NCBI GenBank assembly: GCA_027531445.1
Contig: JAPZRK010000030.1
Span: 51,631 to 115,630 of the forward strand
Reading direction: 5' to 3'
Origin: Leptospira sp.
GTDB taxonomy: Bacteria > Spirochaetota > Leptospiria > Leptospirales > Leptospiraceae
Length of the DNA: 64,000 bases
This document shows, in pieces, positions 26,110 to 34,422 of the stretch. The notes beneath the pieces were generated by a model. It did not search any database. It was not told the origin of the DNA and worked only from the letters and a program-made list of their open reading frames with translations. The position numbers and the translations under genes are program-made. Within the stretch, counting starts at the first letter, position 1, and every line of letters begins with the position of its first letter.

Positions 26110-27596
26110 GGTTTGCCGCCTTTTGCTGCGGGTGCAGATGATCCTTTTCCGGATGATTTGTAACCGCTTCCAGATGATGAAGAATTAGGTCTTCCAGATC
26201 TGCCACCACTTCTTTCTCCACTTCCTCTTCGTTTACCGCCACCGGATGGAGGATGTTCACTCCATTCAGTTGCAGATTTGCCGATTTTTTCGGGTCCGCT
26301 TATTTTCACTTTATCCAAAATTTGCGAAAGTATCTTTAGGCTAACTGTTGCTTTGTCTTCCTTCTCGCATAATTTTGCGAAAATTTCCTCAGCATCTGTA
26401 TTCACTTCTGTTTCTAAAATCTTTGTGATAAAATCAACGTGTCTTTTTGCTTGGACATCCTTTTTAGTTGGAAGTGTTGCAATCGTAAGTTCAGTACCAG
26501 ATGTTCCTTTGAGTCTGGAAAGTGCTCTAGATTCGCGAGTAGTCACAAGTGTGATTGCTTTTCCAGATTTCCCTGCTCTACCTGTTCTACCAATTCTGTG
26601 CGTATAACTTTCGCTATCAAATGGAAGATGAAAGTTGATTACGAGGGATAAATCTTTTACGTCGAGACCCCTTGCGGCAACGTCGGTTGCAACAAGTATC
26701 TTTACCTGTCCACTATGAAGGCTCTTTAATACAGATTCTCGTTGCTTTTGGCTAAGATCTCCATGAAGAGCTTCAACAGGGTATCCTTTGAAGGACAAAT
26801 TCGTTTTCAGATCATCTGCTTCTTTTTTAGTTTTTGTAAAGACGATTGCTTTGAATGGATTTTCAAAATCAAGAATTCGAACAACTGCATTGTCTCGTTC
26901 TTGTTCATCAATAATGTAATAAACCTGTTCGATATTTTTTGAAGCTTTTTCAGTAACTGCAATTTTCACATGAGCAGGATGTTTTAAATACTTTCCCGCT
27001 AACTTTTTGATGGGATCGGGCATTGTTGCTGAGAAAAGGAGAGTCTGTCTTTCTTCTGGTAAGAATGCAAATATAGATTCTATATCTTCCAAAAAGCCCA
27101 TATCGAGCATCTCATCTGCTTCATCTAAGATCACCATTTTTGGTTTGAAATTGCGAAACTCCTTTGTTTTGAGAAGATCGAGTAGGCGACCCGGAGTTGC
27201 AACGGCAACTTGTGCTCCTTTTGTAACTTGAGAAATCTGCTTAGAGTAGGATGCCCCTCCATAAATGGTGGTTGTCTTGATTCCTAAATTTTTACCGAGG
27301 CGGAATAATTCGTCAGAAACTTGAAGTGCCAATTCTCTAGTTGGAGTAATAACGAGGACTTGCATGCCATCGTTCAATTTGATCCGATTCAGACAAGGTA
27401 GGCCGTAGGCCGCAGTTTTACCTGTTCCCGTTTGGGCTTGAGCGATCAGGTCTTTACCTTCGAGAACGAGGGGAATGGCTTGTCTTTGGATGGGGCTTGG
27501 GGTGAGGAAACCGGCTTCGGTGATTCCTGATAGGAGCTCGGGGCGAAATCCAAAAGATTGGAAGTCGTTCTCCTGCTCGGAGTGGTTCGTAGTCAT
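26088..27596 (-). CDS. DEAD-box ATP-dependent RNA helicase
   Basis: A 502-residue RNA helicase with all core motifs: Q-motif region (FRPELLSGITEAGF, PSPIQRQAIP), Walker A AQTGTGKTAA, PTRELALQ, DEAD in VILDEADEMLDMG, SATMP, then in domain 2 RGLDV and HRIGRTGRAGK. The last 60 residues are Gly/Ser/Arg/Lys-rich (GGGKRRGSGERSGGRSGR), a disordered RNA-binding tail like those of CsdA/RhlE-type helicases. It probably remodels RNA in ribosome assembly or cold adaptation. It is divergent from msrB, with a 98-bp gap. Confidence 0.95.
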   Translation of the reverse strand: MTTNHSEQENDFQSFGFRPELLSGITEAGFLTPSPIQRQAIPLVLEGKDLIAQAQTGTGKTAAYGLPCLNRIKLNDGMQVLVITPTRELALQVSDELFRLGKNLGIKTTTIYGGASYSKQISQVTKGAQVAVATPGRLLDLLKTKEFRNFKPKMVILDEADEMLDMGFLEDIESIFAFLPEERQTLLFSATMPDPIKKLAGKYLKHPAHVKIAVTEKASKNIEQVYYIIDEQERDNAVVRILDFENPFKAIVFTKTKKEADDLKTNLSFKGYPVEALHGDLSQKQRESVLKSLHSGQVKILVATDVAARGLDVKDLSLVINFHLPFDSESYTHRIGRTGRAGKSGKAITLVTTRESRALSRLKGTSGTELTIATLPTKKDVQAKRHVDFITKILETEVNTDAEEIFAKLCEKEDKATVSLKILSQILDKVKISGPEKIGKSATEWSEHPPSGGGKRRGSGERSGGRSGRPNSSSSGSGYKSSGKGSSAPAAKGGKPQRFRNK

Positions 27597-27694
27597 GAGA
27601 AAAGGATACTATAAAAAAACGCACTTTAAAAGAAAGTGAAAAATAGGCTCAATTCCGAGTTTCCTTGGATTGCTTTTCCGCTGTCTAATTACAA

Positions 27695-28324
27695 ATGAAA
27701 CTTATCCTTCCAAAAATCGACTCTCACAATGGACGGTGCGATTTGAATTGCCGTTCGGAATTTGAAGTTCCTGCTTTTCGCCTTCTCAATTACAAGAGGC
27801 ATATTGAGTTTTTGTTTGTCTTTTCCTTCTTATCTTTTTCTAGTCTTGTATGCGGAGAAGCAAAGAGAGAGCCCGTTTTTATGAATTATAAAACTCCTAA
27901 TCAAGCAGAAATAAAATCAAAGCTGAGTGATATCCAGTATAGAGTCACACAGCTAGATGAGACCGAGCCACCGTTTCAAAATGAATATTGGAATCATCAT
28001 GAAGTTGGAATCTATGTTGATATTGTTACAGGGGAACCATTGTTTCTTTCAAAGGATAAATTTGATTCGGGAACCGGTTGGCCAAGTTTCACTCGTCCGA
28101 TTTTTGAAGAATCCATTGTTGAAAAAAAAGATACTAATTGGGGAATGACAAGGGTTGAAGTACGAAGCAAAATTGCGAATTCCCATTTGGGACATGTATT
28201 TGATGATGGCCCTAGACCAACTGGGCTGCGTTATTGCATTAATTCTGCGGCGTTACGATTTATAAAGAAAGAGGATCTAGCTAAGTATGGTTATGCTGAC
28301 TTGCTTCCATTAGTAGTTAAGTAG
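27695..28324 (+). CDS. msrB: Exported peptide-methionine (R)-S-oxide reductase MsrB
   Basis: MsrB reduces the R form of methionine sulfoxide in proteins. The catalytic core has YRVTQLDETEPPF, FDSGTGWPSF, SHLGHVFDDGP and the catalytic Cys181 in RYCINSAALRF. The two zinc-binding CxxC pairs of many MsrBs are missing (the first reads VDIVTGEPLF), so this is the zinc-free type. The first about 62 residues include a hydrophobic run FLFVFSFLSFSSLVCG that looks like a signal or lipobox at Cys53, suggesting periplasmic repair. The long stretch before it is odd; an in-frame TTG near 27833 is an alternative start. The 3' end overlaps the convergent gene by 15 bp. Confidence 0.9.
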   Translation: MKLILPKIDSHNGRCDLNCRSEFEVPAFRLLNYKRHIEFLFVFSFLSFSSLVCGEAKREPVFMNYKTPNQAEIKSKLSDIQYRVTQLDETEPPFQNEYWNHHEVGIYVDIVTGEPLFLSKDKFDSGTGWPSFTRPIFEESIVEKKDTNWGMTRVEVRSKIANSHLGHVFDDGPRPTGLRYCINSAALRFIKKEDLAKYGYADLLPLVVK

Positions 28325-29101
28325 AAACTCTTCATCCTTTCGGAGTTGGATTAGTTTATATTTTAATTCATAAATTTCATCCCTTGATAACTCTTTTTTC
28401 CACCTTGCTTCTCGTTTTATTGTAACAAGGCGTTGCTGTAAGCTAAGCAACTCGTTTATTGTGTCATCTAGCTCGTGTTTGTATAAGTTTGTGAATAAGG
28501 GATGAATTTGACTTGGAGTATCCATCTTCAATAGTTCTGAGAAACTAATATCTGAGATACAATTGATTGCCCAAACATGCAAAGTTAAAGTACAAATTCG
28601 TTCCAATTGTATCACTTCATCTTTTGCTGTTTTTGATACCTGTTGTTTGAAAAAACGAATTCTCTTTTCAAGATATGAGGAAAGGTCTTTGGTAGAAATT
28701 TCTTTCGTTCTAATTTTACTCCATTCGGTTTGAAGATTTTCCCAAATTGAGTCGCCATAAAAAACTGAGGCATTTTCCAATAGCTGGATTGAGCCTGGTT
28801 CATGAATTCTCATTCTAAGTCTAAGGGATTCCGAATCGCCAGCGATCATATTTACAGGGGCAACAGCTTCAAGTTGATTGAGTGCGTTTGATACAGATTC
28901 TATAAAACTTGGTTTCATCTGATCTGTTGAATGGGCAAGTAGATAAAAGTTCAAATCTGAGAGATCATCATGATCACCACGCTCTCTTGAGCCATAAAAT
29001 AAAATTTGAAATGGTTTATGTGATGATATGGGTTCTAGGTGATCAAGGACCTTGGCATAGAGAACTGGGTTTAAGGCTTCATATTCTGGCATTGAGATCA
29101 C
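28310..29101 (-). CDS. MNT-type nucleotidyltransferase-domain protein
   Basis: A 263-residue protein. LFYGSRERGDHDDLSDLNFYLL (about 35-56, Gly37-Ser38 and Asp49) is the signature of minimal nucleotidyltransferases, but the usual DxD reads Asp49-Leu-Asn51, replacing one metal ligand. The remaining 200 residues are mainly helical with a Lys/Arg-rich C-terminus (KREARWKKELSRDEI). Its start overlaps the stop of a 68-residue gene upstream as ATGA. MNT proteins often act in toxin-antitoxin pairs by AMPylating a HEPN partner, but no HEPN toxin is evident here, so function is open. Confidence 0.72.
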   Translation of the reverse strand: MISMPEYEALNPVLYAKVLDHLEPISSHKPFQILFYGSRERGDHDDLSDLNFYLLAHSTDQMKPSFIESVSNALNQLEAVAPVNMIAGDSESLRLRMRIHEPGSIQLLENASVFYGDSIWENLQTEWSKIRTKEISTKDLSSYLEKRIRFFKQQVSKTAKDEVIQLERICTLTLHVWAINCISDISFSELLKMDTPSQIHPLFTNLYKHELDDTINELLSLQQRLVTIKREARWKKELSRDEIYELKYKLIQLRKDEEFLLNY

Positions 29102-29304
29102 TCAAAAAATAACTTCATCCTAGATAAGTTTTCAAGTATTGCTTTGAAGGCTCGGTCTCTTTCTTCTGTTCCTGGAAAAGGTAGAGATTTGATATTATTT
29201 AAATCTTGATAGATGATTTCGATTGTAGGTTGTGCTGAGTTTTTTTTGATTGAGGCAATAAAATCTAAATTGATTACTTCTGATTCCCCTAATTTTAGCC
29301 ACAT
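29098..29304 (-). CDS. Small hypothetical protein coupled to the nucleotidyltransferase
   Basis: A 68-residue protein. Its first part (MWLKLGESEVINLDFIASIKK) and the following EIIYQDLNNIKSLPF suggest a small beta-fold, with a C-terminal helix DRAFKAILENLSRM. I do not recognise the family. The stop overlaps the start of the nucleotidyltransferase gene as ATGA, so the two are translated together. The gene may begin the transcript, since 121 bp separate it from the divergent DUF1564 gene. Confidence 0.6.
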   Translation of the reverse strand: MWLKLGESEVINLDFIASIKKNSAQPTIEIIYQDLNNIKSLPFPGTEERDRAFKAILENLSRMKLFFE

Positions 29305-29425
29305 AAACAGTATCCAAACCTCAACATTTCGAGATCCCTTTCTAATTTGGGAATGATTCAGGTTTTGACCAACCTTTTTTCAAAATAAACGGTCAGAATC
29401 ATGTTTTTTCAACCATCCATTAATT

Positions 29426-29977
29426 ATGGATAGAATTAGCACTTTTTACTACCAAGGCGTCATTCATCAAAATGGAACTTTGTATTTGCCAAGAAATGCG
29501 AAAAATGAATCAACCTTAGACTATGACGAGCTTAGAAATACCAGTATACTCGTTCCGGAATCGATTTACCGACGGTTTTTCTCGACTAAAAAAAGTGTAA
29601 ATGCTGTGATCAAACATTTATTGGAAGAAGGATCAACTACTTTGATTTTTGGGATGAAACCCCCAGTTAGGAATTCAATTGCTAAGGAGTATCAAAAGAG
29701 TGGCCAATCTTTGAAAAAAATATCATGTAGAATTGAGGAAAGTCTGTTAATAGAGTTGGAGATGATGGCACAGTATTTCCGAATTTCAAGATGCCGTTTG
29801 ATTGGAATATTGTTTGAATTGAAAAGTATTGGTTGGCTGAGGTTGATGCGTGTACGAGGAATTGTAAGAGCTACCACAAATCCGAGGGAGATATCTTTCA
29901 AGATCTCATTTTTTTTACGGAAAAACCCAAAACGAACATTTTCGACAGAATTAAAGGAGATCCCAAAAGATTCTTAA
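29426..29977 (+). CDS. DUF1564-type protein (Leptospira-characteristic family)
   Basis: A 183-residue protein resembling DUF1564 (PF07600), a family expanded in Leptospira. Typical elements are SILVPESIYRRFFSTKKS near residue 40-57, a conserved basic stretch YQKSGQSLKKISCRIEES, and a helical core LEMMAQYFRISRCRLIGILFELK. The layout recalls a ribbon-helix-helix-like regulator, but DNA binding has not been shown to my knowledge. It stands alone and convergent with the lipoprotein gene that follows. Its presence supports the genus assignment. Confidence 0.75.
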   Translation: MDRISTFYYQGVIHQNGTLYLPRNAKNESTLDYDELRNTSILVPESIYRRFFSTKKSVNAVIKHLLEEGSTTLIFGMKPPVRNSIAKEYQKSGQSLKKISCRIEESLLIELEMMAQYFRISRCRLIGILFELKSIGWLRLMRVRGIVRATTNPREISFKISFFLRKNPKRTFSTELKEIPKDS

Positions 29978-29997
29978 TGCTTGTAGTCTGATTTTGT

Positions 29998-30552
29998 CTA
30001 GTAAGTAATAATCCGATCGTTTGCATACTGATGGAAAATCTGAGCTACTTTCGAAAGCTCATAACCGTTGTTATTCATATATTCGGTTTCTACTACTAGC
30101 AAATAACCATTGTATAAACCTTCCCATCGACAATCTATTTTTTTTGGGTCTTCATTTTGATTTTGAATTACGACCGAGATTTTAGTATTTTTCCATGGGA
30201 TATAAAAGACCTTTGCACTTTGATTCAGACTAGACATCAAATAAGGAAATCCTTGTCTATTTTCTTGATTGGTCGAAGAAACTCTGATCCATCGAAATGT
30301 ATTCTCGCTTACGTTTGGGTCGAAGAGTAGAGTATAAGTATTTCCGCTTTGATGAATACTCTCGACCTTCTGCAATTCAAAAGTTTCTTTCGTTGTCCAT
30401 GTTGAATCATAGGTCAGTCTGAGAATTTTGGGTTTAATATCCAATACTTGATTCGATTTAATGGGACTGGTTGATTTACAAGCGGTAAAAATATATAAAA
30501 GTAAGAAAAAACTGTAGGGAAAAAAAGTTTTTGTATTAATGAATGATTTCAT
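29998..30552 (-). CDS. Predicted lipoprotein, function unknown
   Basis: A 184-residue lipoprotein with the start at the ATG 30552 (an upstream ATG at 30564 adds four residues). The signal is KSFINTKTFFPYSFFLLLY followed by IFTAC, giving lipidated Cys25. The mature part has a beta-rich pattern with Trp and Tyr (ILRLTYDSTWTTKE, TFRWIRVSS, AKVFYIPWKNTKISVV). It overlaps the 3' end of the lysine aminomutase gene, so it is probably the second gene of that transcript, though a functional link is unlikely. Confidence 0.62.
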   Translation of the reverse strand: MKSFINTKTFFPYSFFLLLYIFTACKSTSPIKSNQVLDIKPKILRLTYDSTWTTKETFELQKVESIHQSGNTYTLLFDPNVSENTFRWIRVSSTNQENRQGFPYLMSSLNQSAKVFYIPWKNTKISVVIQNQNEDPKKIDCRWEGLYNGYLLVVETEYMNNNGYELSKVAQIFHQYANDRIITY

Positions 30553-31600
30553 ACAAATCGCCATTATAATTTTTCATTAAATATCCCTTTTCTCGGTTTT
30601 CTATAATGTAACTTGGGTTGAGTGGAATTTTTCCTCCTCCCCCAGTTAGGTCTTTGACATAAGTAGGTATCGAAATTCCGGATCTCCTTCCTCGAAGTTT
30701 ATACATGATTTCGATTCCCCTTGTAATAGGTACCACAAATCCACTACTTCCGAAAACCTCATCGCATTGGTGTAAATAATATGGTTTTACACCGGCCTTC
30801 AAGAGAAGATAATTCAAAGATTCAAGTACATCTTCAGAATCATTTATACCTTTCAACAAGACTGACTGATTCATCATAATCAAATTGCCAGATTGACAGA
30901 GCTTTTTTAACGCCACGCTAGCATCTTCAGTCAATTCTTTAGGATGATTGAAATGAGTGACCATATAAATTGGAAAGTATTTTCTAAAAATTTCACAAAT
31001 TGAATCTGTTATCCTCATTGGAAGAGTGACAGGATATCGTGAGTGGATTCTTATATGGTTGATATGTTTGATATTGTTCAATTGAGAAAGAAGATAATCT
31101 AATTGATGATCAGCCAGAGTCAAAGGATCCCCGCCAGATAAGATGACTTCCTTAATCTCTGGATGCGTCCTGAAGTAATCCAATGCAGCTTCCCACTCAT
31201 CTTTTGATGGTGTTTCCTCAGGATTCGAAACTTTTCGCTTTCGAGTACAAAATCGACAATAAACTGCACAAATATGTGATAGGTACCACAAAGCTCGATC
31301 TGGATATCTGTGAGTAACCCCCTTAACTGGCATAAATACTTGCTCAGCAAGTGGGTCTTCCACTTCATTCGGCATTCGAATCAACTCCTCTTTTCGAGGG
31401 ATCACTTGTTTACGAATTGGACAATTCGGATCCGAAGGGTCGATGAGAGATAAATAATAGGGAGTAACGGCAAAGGAAAAAATCTCCTTTGATTCTTCGA
31501 ATGCTTCCTTTTCTTCTTCAATAAGCTCAAGCTTTCCAATCAGATCTTCAGCTTTTAAAAGTCGATTCTGAAGTTGCCATTTCCAATCATTCCAAGCCAT
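30536..31600 (-). CDS. epmB: KamA/EpmB-family lysine 2,3-aminomutase (radical SAM)
   Basis: A 354-residue radical-SAM, PLP-dependent enzyme converting lysine to beta-lysine. The [4Fe-4S] site is CAVYCRFC (Cys111, 115, 118). Near the C-terminus, YLHQCDEVFGSSG and DLTGGGGKIPL match the substrate-binding Asp residues and PLP Lys of clostridial KamA more closely than E. coli EpmB, whose PLP region lacks the GGGGK run. Divergence from efp across 68 bp, and epmA elsewhere in the window, point to supplying beta-lysine for EF-P modification. A role in lysine catabolism or an osmolyte is the alternative. The symbol follows the context and is tentative. Confidence 0.85.
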   Translation of the reverse strand: MAWNDWKWQLQNRLLKAEDLIGKLELIEEEKEAFEESKEIFSFAVTPYYLSLIDPSDPNCPIRKQVIPRKEELIRMPNEVEDPLAEQVFMPVKGVTHRYPDRALWYLSHICAVYCRFCTRKRKVSNPEETPSKDEWEAALDYFRTHPEIKEVILSGGDPLTLADHQLDYLLSQLNNIKHINHIRIHSRYPVTLPMRITDSICEIFRKYFPIYMVTHFNHPKELTEDASVALKKLCQSGNLIMMNQSVLLKGINDSEDVLESLNYLLLKAGVKPYYLHQCDEVFGSSGFVVPITRGIEIMYKLRGRRSGISIPTYVKDLTGGGGKIPLNPSYIIENREKGYLMKNYNGDLYEIIH

Positions 31601-31668
31601 AACTAATAACCATACTTGGATTGACAGGCAGGCAAGTCCCTCGGATTTTGTTTACGAGCATTGAAAAT

Positions 31669-32235
31669 ATGACATTAGGTATCACAGAAGTTAAAAAAGG
31701 GATGATTCTCAAAATTGAGAATGAACTCTATTCGGTCGTTAAATCAGAATTTGTAAATCCTGGGAAAGGATCTGCATTCATCAGAACTAAACTAAAAAAC
31801 ATTGTAAGGGATTCTTCTATAGAGCGTACATTCAAAGCAGCGGAAAAATTGGAAAGCGTAGAGCTAGAAAAACGTAAGATGCAGTATTGTTACGCTGATG
31901 GTGACGACATCATTTTTATGGATGTAAATGACTTCGAGCAAATTCCAGTTTCTAAAGATTATGTGGAAGATATCCTTCCATTTATGAAAGAAGAAACACA
32001 GGTCGAAGTTTCTTTCTATGAAGAAAAACCAATCGGAGTCACTCCTCCTAATTTCGCAGTTTTAGAAGTAACCTATGCAGAAGACGGCTTAAAAGGAGAC
32101 ACAACTGGTCTTGCCCTCAAGCGTGTTAGTGTAGAAACTGGCGGAGAAGTTAATGTACCAATATTTATCAAACAAGGTGACTTTGTAAAAATTGATCTGC
32201 GTGACTTAACCTATGTAGAAAGGGTAAACAAATAG
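31669..32235 (+). CDS. efp: Elongation factor P
   Basis: EF-P rescues ribosomes stalled at consecutive prolines. The start at 31669 gives the usual 188 residues (MTLGITEVKKGMIL); an upstream TTG at 31621 would add an atypical tail. The modifiable Lys33 lies in FVNPGKGSAFIRTKLKN, the domain I tip that enters the ribosomal P/E site. Domain II and III features include GDDIIFMDVNDFEQI and RVSVETGGEVNVPIFIKQGD. The GKG lysine with epmA and a lysine aminomutase gene nearby implies beta-lysylation. The next gene starts 2 bp after the stop. Confidence 0.97.
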   Translation: MTLGITEVKKGMILKIENELYSVVKSEFVNPGKGSAFIRTKLKNIVRDSSIERTFKAAEKLESVELEKRKMQYCYADGDDIIFMDVNDFEQIPVSKDYVEDILPFMKEETQVEVSFYEEKPIGVTPPNFAVLEVTYAEDGLKGDTTGLALKRVSVETGGEVNVPIFIKQGDFVKIDLRDLTYVERVNK

Positions 32236-32237
32236 TA

Positions 32238-32915
32238 TTGGGAGACCAAGAATTAATCCAAGAGATCGTAGGTCTCTCTAAAGTTTATTATAATCGGCAG
32301 TGGATGTTTGCCACTGCTGGTAACTTATCCATTAGGTCAGTTACAAATCCGTCTCAGATTTGGATCACAGCATCCGGAAAAGACAAAGGAAACTTAAATC
32401 AAACTGACTTTGTCTGCGTTGATATTTTGACTTCAGAAATTGTAAAGAACAGCCTTCAACCACTACCGAATGAATCTGACTCTCCTCTACACAATGCAAC
32501 TAAGAACAAACCATCGGCGGAAACATCGATCCATCAAGCAGTATATCAATTTTCATCAACCATTTCAGCAGTTTTGCATGTTCATACTTTATCATCTAAT
32601 TTATTAGTATATTCGGTTTCTTCTCAGGAAAAATTCAAGTTAGTTGACATACCAAATATTGAAATCATTAAAGCGTATGGAATTTGGAATGAAAATCCAA
32701 ATTTAAAGATGGCGGTTTTTTATAATTTTGGAAATGTGAAAGACATTGCTGAATCAATTCAATTATTTTTTGCTGAAAATCCCGATTATATGTTACCTTT
32801 TATTTTAGTAGAAGGTCACGGCCCCACAGTTTGGGGCAATTCTATATTAGAGGCCAACAGACATTTAGAAGCGACAGCATTTTTGTTTGACGTGATGAAA
32901 GAATCTTTACGATGA
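32238..32915 (+). CDS. mtnB: Class II aldolase-family protein, methylthioribulose-1-phosphate dehydratase-like
   Basis: A 225-residue class II aldolase/adducin-fold protein, read as MtnB of the methionine-salvage pathway, which dehydrates methylthioribulose-1-phosphate. Zinc-site residues are visible: Glu95 in SAETSIHQ, His114 and His116 in VLHVHT, and a third His in LVEGHGPTVWG. The early FATAGNLSIR and WITASGKDKG segments fit the family. The start is a TTG at 32238, only 2 bp after efp, and its end overlaps the next SDR gene as ATGA. No other Mtn gene is in the window, so a sugar-phosphate aldolase role is possible. Confidence 0.78.
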   Translation: MGDQELIQEIVGLSKVYYNRQWMFATAGNLSIRSVTNPSQIWITASGKDKGNLNQTDFVCVDILTSEIVKNSLQPLPNESDSPLHNATKNKPSAETSIHQAVYQFSSTISAVLHVHTLSSNLLVYSVSSQEKFKLVDIPNIEIIKAYGIWNENPNLKMAVFYNFGNVKDIAESIQLFFAENPDYMLPFILVEGHGPTVWGNSILEANRHLEATAFLFDVMKESLR

Positions 32916-33634
32916 AGACTCTCATTTTAGTTTTTGGCGCAGGAACCGGAATCGGACGTTCCATATTTGAAACGATACAATTAAAAAAAACTGAGTCGAT
33001 CAACATTGGATTTTCTCGAAGAGGGCTTGCCTTCAAAAATGAATTTTTACCAAATCAAAATCATCAGTTTGATTTAACCAGACCAACGGATTTCGATCAT
33101 TTTGAAATGGTGTTCAATCTAGAAGTCGAAAAACTAAAGGCAAATTCTAAAAACGATCAAGATATACAAATCATCGTATACTTTGCTCAAGGCGATGGCT
33201 TATTTAAGCCAATAGAAGAAATCGGTCAGGTCGACTTAAACTCCCATTTTCAACTCAATGTCTTTGCTTCTATGAAGATCCTTCAAATTTTATCACCTGC
33301 GATCCGCCTCGCAACTCGTTCGACTCTCGTTTTTTTATCTTCGACAGCCTCCAAAATGGGGTTTGCAAATTCCTCAGCGTATTGTGCTTCGAAACATGCA
33401 GTTTCTGGGCTTGCCAAGGCAATCAGAGAGGAATGGAAAGAGTATAATGTGAAAGTAGTGAATGCTTACTTAGGTGCCGTGGGAACGGAAATTTGGGATA
33501 AAAGGACTGATTTTGCAAAAAAGGATATGATTTCGGTCTCGGATGCCGGTGAATTCCTTGCAAGTTTAGTAGACCTCCCAAATTCTCTATATCTTGATGA
33601 AATCTACGTTACACCGAAGAAAGGAATCTTATAA
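32912..33634 (+). CDS. SDR-family oxidoreductase
   Basis: A 240-residue short-chain dehydrogenase. The nucleotide site is LILVFGAGTGIGRSIFE and the catalytic Tyr/Lys are in SSAYCASKHAVSG, with a Ser in VFLSSTASKMGF upstream. The usual NAG motif reads YFAQGDG, a departure suggesting an unusual active site or substrate. It overlaps mtnB by 4 bp and is followed 2 bp later by a second SDR gene, so three enzymes are made together with efp. Confidence 0.83.
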   Translation: MKTLILVFGAGTGIGRSIFETIQLKKTESINIGFSRRGLAFKNEFLPNQNHQFDLTRPTDFDHFEMVFNLEVEKLKANSKNDQDIQIIVYFAQGDGLFKPIEEIGQVDLNSHFQLNVFASMKILQILSPAIRLATRSTLVFLSSTASKMGFANSSAYCASKHAVSGLAKAIREEWKEYNVKVVNAYLGAVGTEIWDKRTDFAKKDMISVSDAGEFLASLVDLPNSLYLDEIYVTPKKGIL

Positions 33635-33636
33635 AC

Positions 33637-34374
33637 ATGGAAGTTTCTGAACCCGTTATTTTAGTAACTGGTGGAAGCGGTGGTATCGGTCGCGAAATCG
33701 TCCGATCGCTTGTACTTTCTGGCTTTTCCGTCTGGAACATTGACAAAGTTCGTCCCGAATCTCCAGTATTGCAAGAAACCTATCGAGAAGTAGACCTCTC
33801 TGAGCCGCTATTTGTATTGGAAAGAACCTTAACTAAACTCGTTTCGGAATGCAGTCAGTCAGGAGAAATTTATGGGCTTGTACATTGTGCTGGCTATGGC
33901 GGACCATACCACAACATAACCGAAGTTGGACTCGATGAATGGCAATCTATTTTTCGAATCAACGTGGATTCATTTTTTCTATTAACAAAACTATTACTTC
34001 CAATGATGAAATCATCAAAACAAGGGAGAATCGTCGCCATCGCTTCCTCTCTTTCAATCGTCGGCTCGGCTCTTTCTGTTGCGTATTCATCGTCAAAACA
34101 TGCATTGGTTGGCTTTGTTAAATCCATTGCCGATGAATGGGGCGAATTCGGGATTACTGCCAATTGTATTAGCCCAGGGTATGTTGACACAAATATGGGT
34201 GTTCAGGAAGACCAGGTTCACGATCATAAGTCAGAAATTATTCAAAAAACTCCCGTTAGACGAATTGCCGAGCCATCTGAAATTTCCCGTGTTGTAAATT
34301 TTCTAATTCAAAAAGAGTCGAGTTATATTACTGGTGCAAATTGGACAGTCGATGGTGGGATTACGTCAATATAA
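33637..34374 (+). CDS. SDR-family oxidoreductase (classical type)
   Basis: A 245-residue classical SDR: cofactor motif VTGGSGGIGREIV, VHCAGYGG in place of NNAG, catalytic Ser in AIASSLSIVGSALS and YSSSKHALVG for Tyr and Lys, and a C-terminal ITGANWTVDGG typical of FabG-like enzymes. It is the last gene of the efp transcript; a convergent corA gene follows after 48 bp. The substrate is unknown, but a sugar or polyol phosphate would fit the class II aldolase neighbour. Confidence 0.86.
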   Translation: MEVSEPVILVTGGSGGIGREIVRSLVLSGFSVWNIDKVRPESPVLQETYREVDLSEPLFVLERTLTKLVSECSQSGEIYGLVHCAGYGGPYHNITEVGLDEWQSIFRINVDSFFLLTKLLLPMMKSSKQGRIVAIASSLSIVGSALSVAYSSSKHALVGFVKSIADEWGEFGITANCISPGYVDTNMGVQEDQVHDHKSEIIQKTPVRRIAEPSEISRVVNFLIQKESSYITGANWTVDGGITSI

Positions 34375-34422
34375 AATCCAAGACGTCTGATTTAAAGATT
34401 GTCTTCAATTATTTTATTTTTG

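Noticed and set aside
28310..29304. Confirmed MNT/HEPN toxin-antitoxin system
   Set aside because: No HEPN motif (RxxxxH) is evident in the coupled 68-residue protein, and the metal site of the MNT domain is altered, so only a weak suggestion remains.
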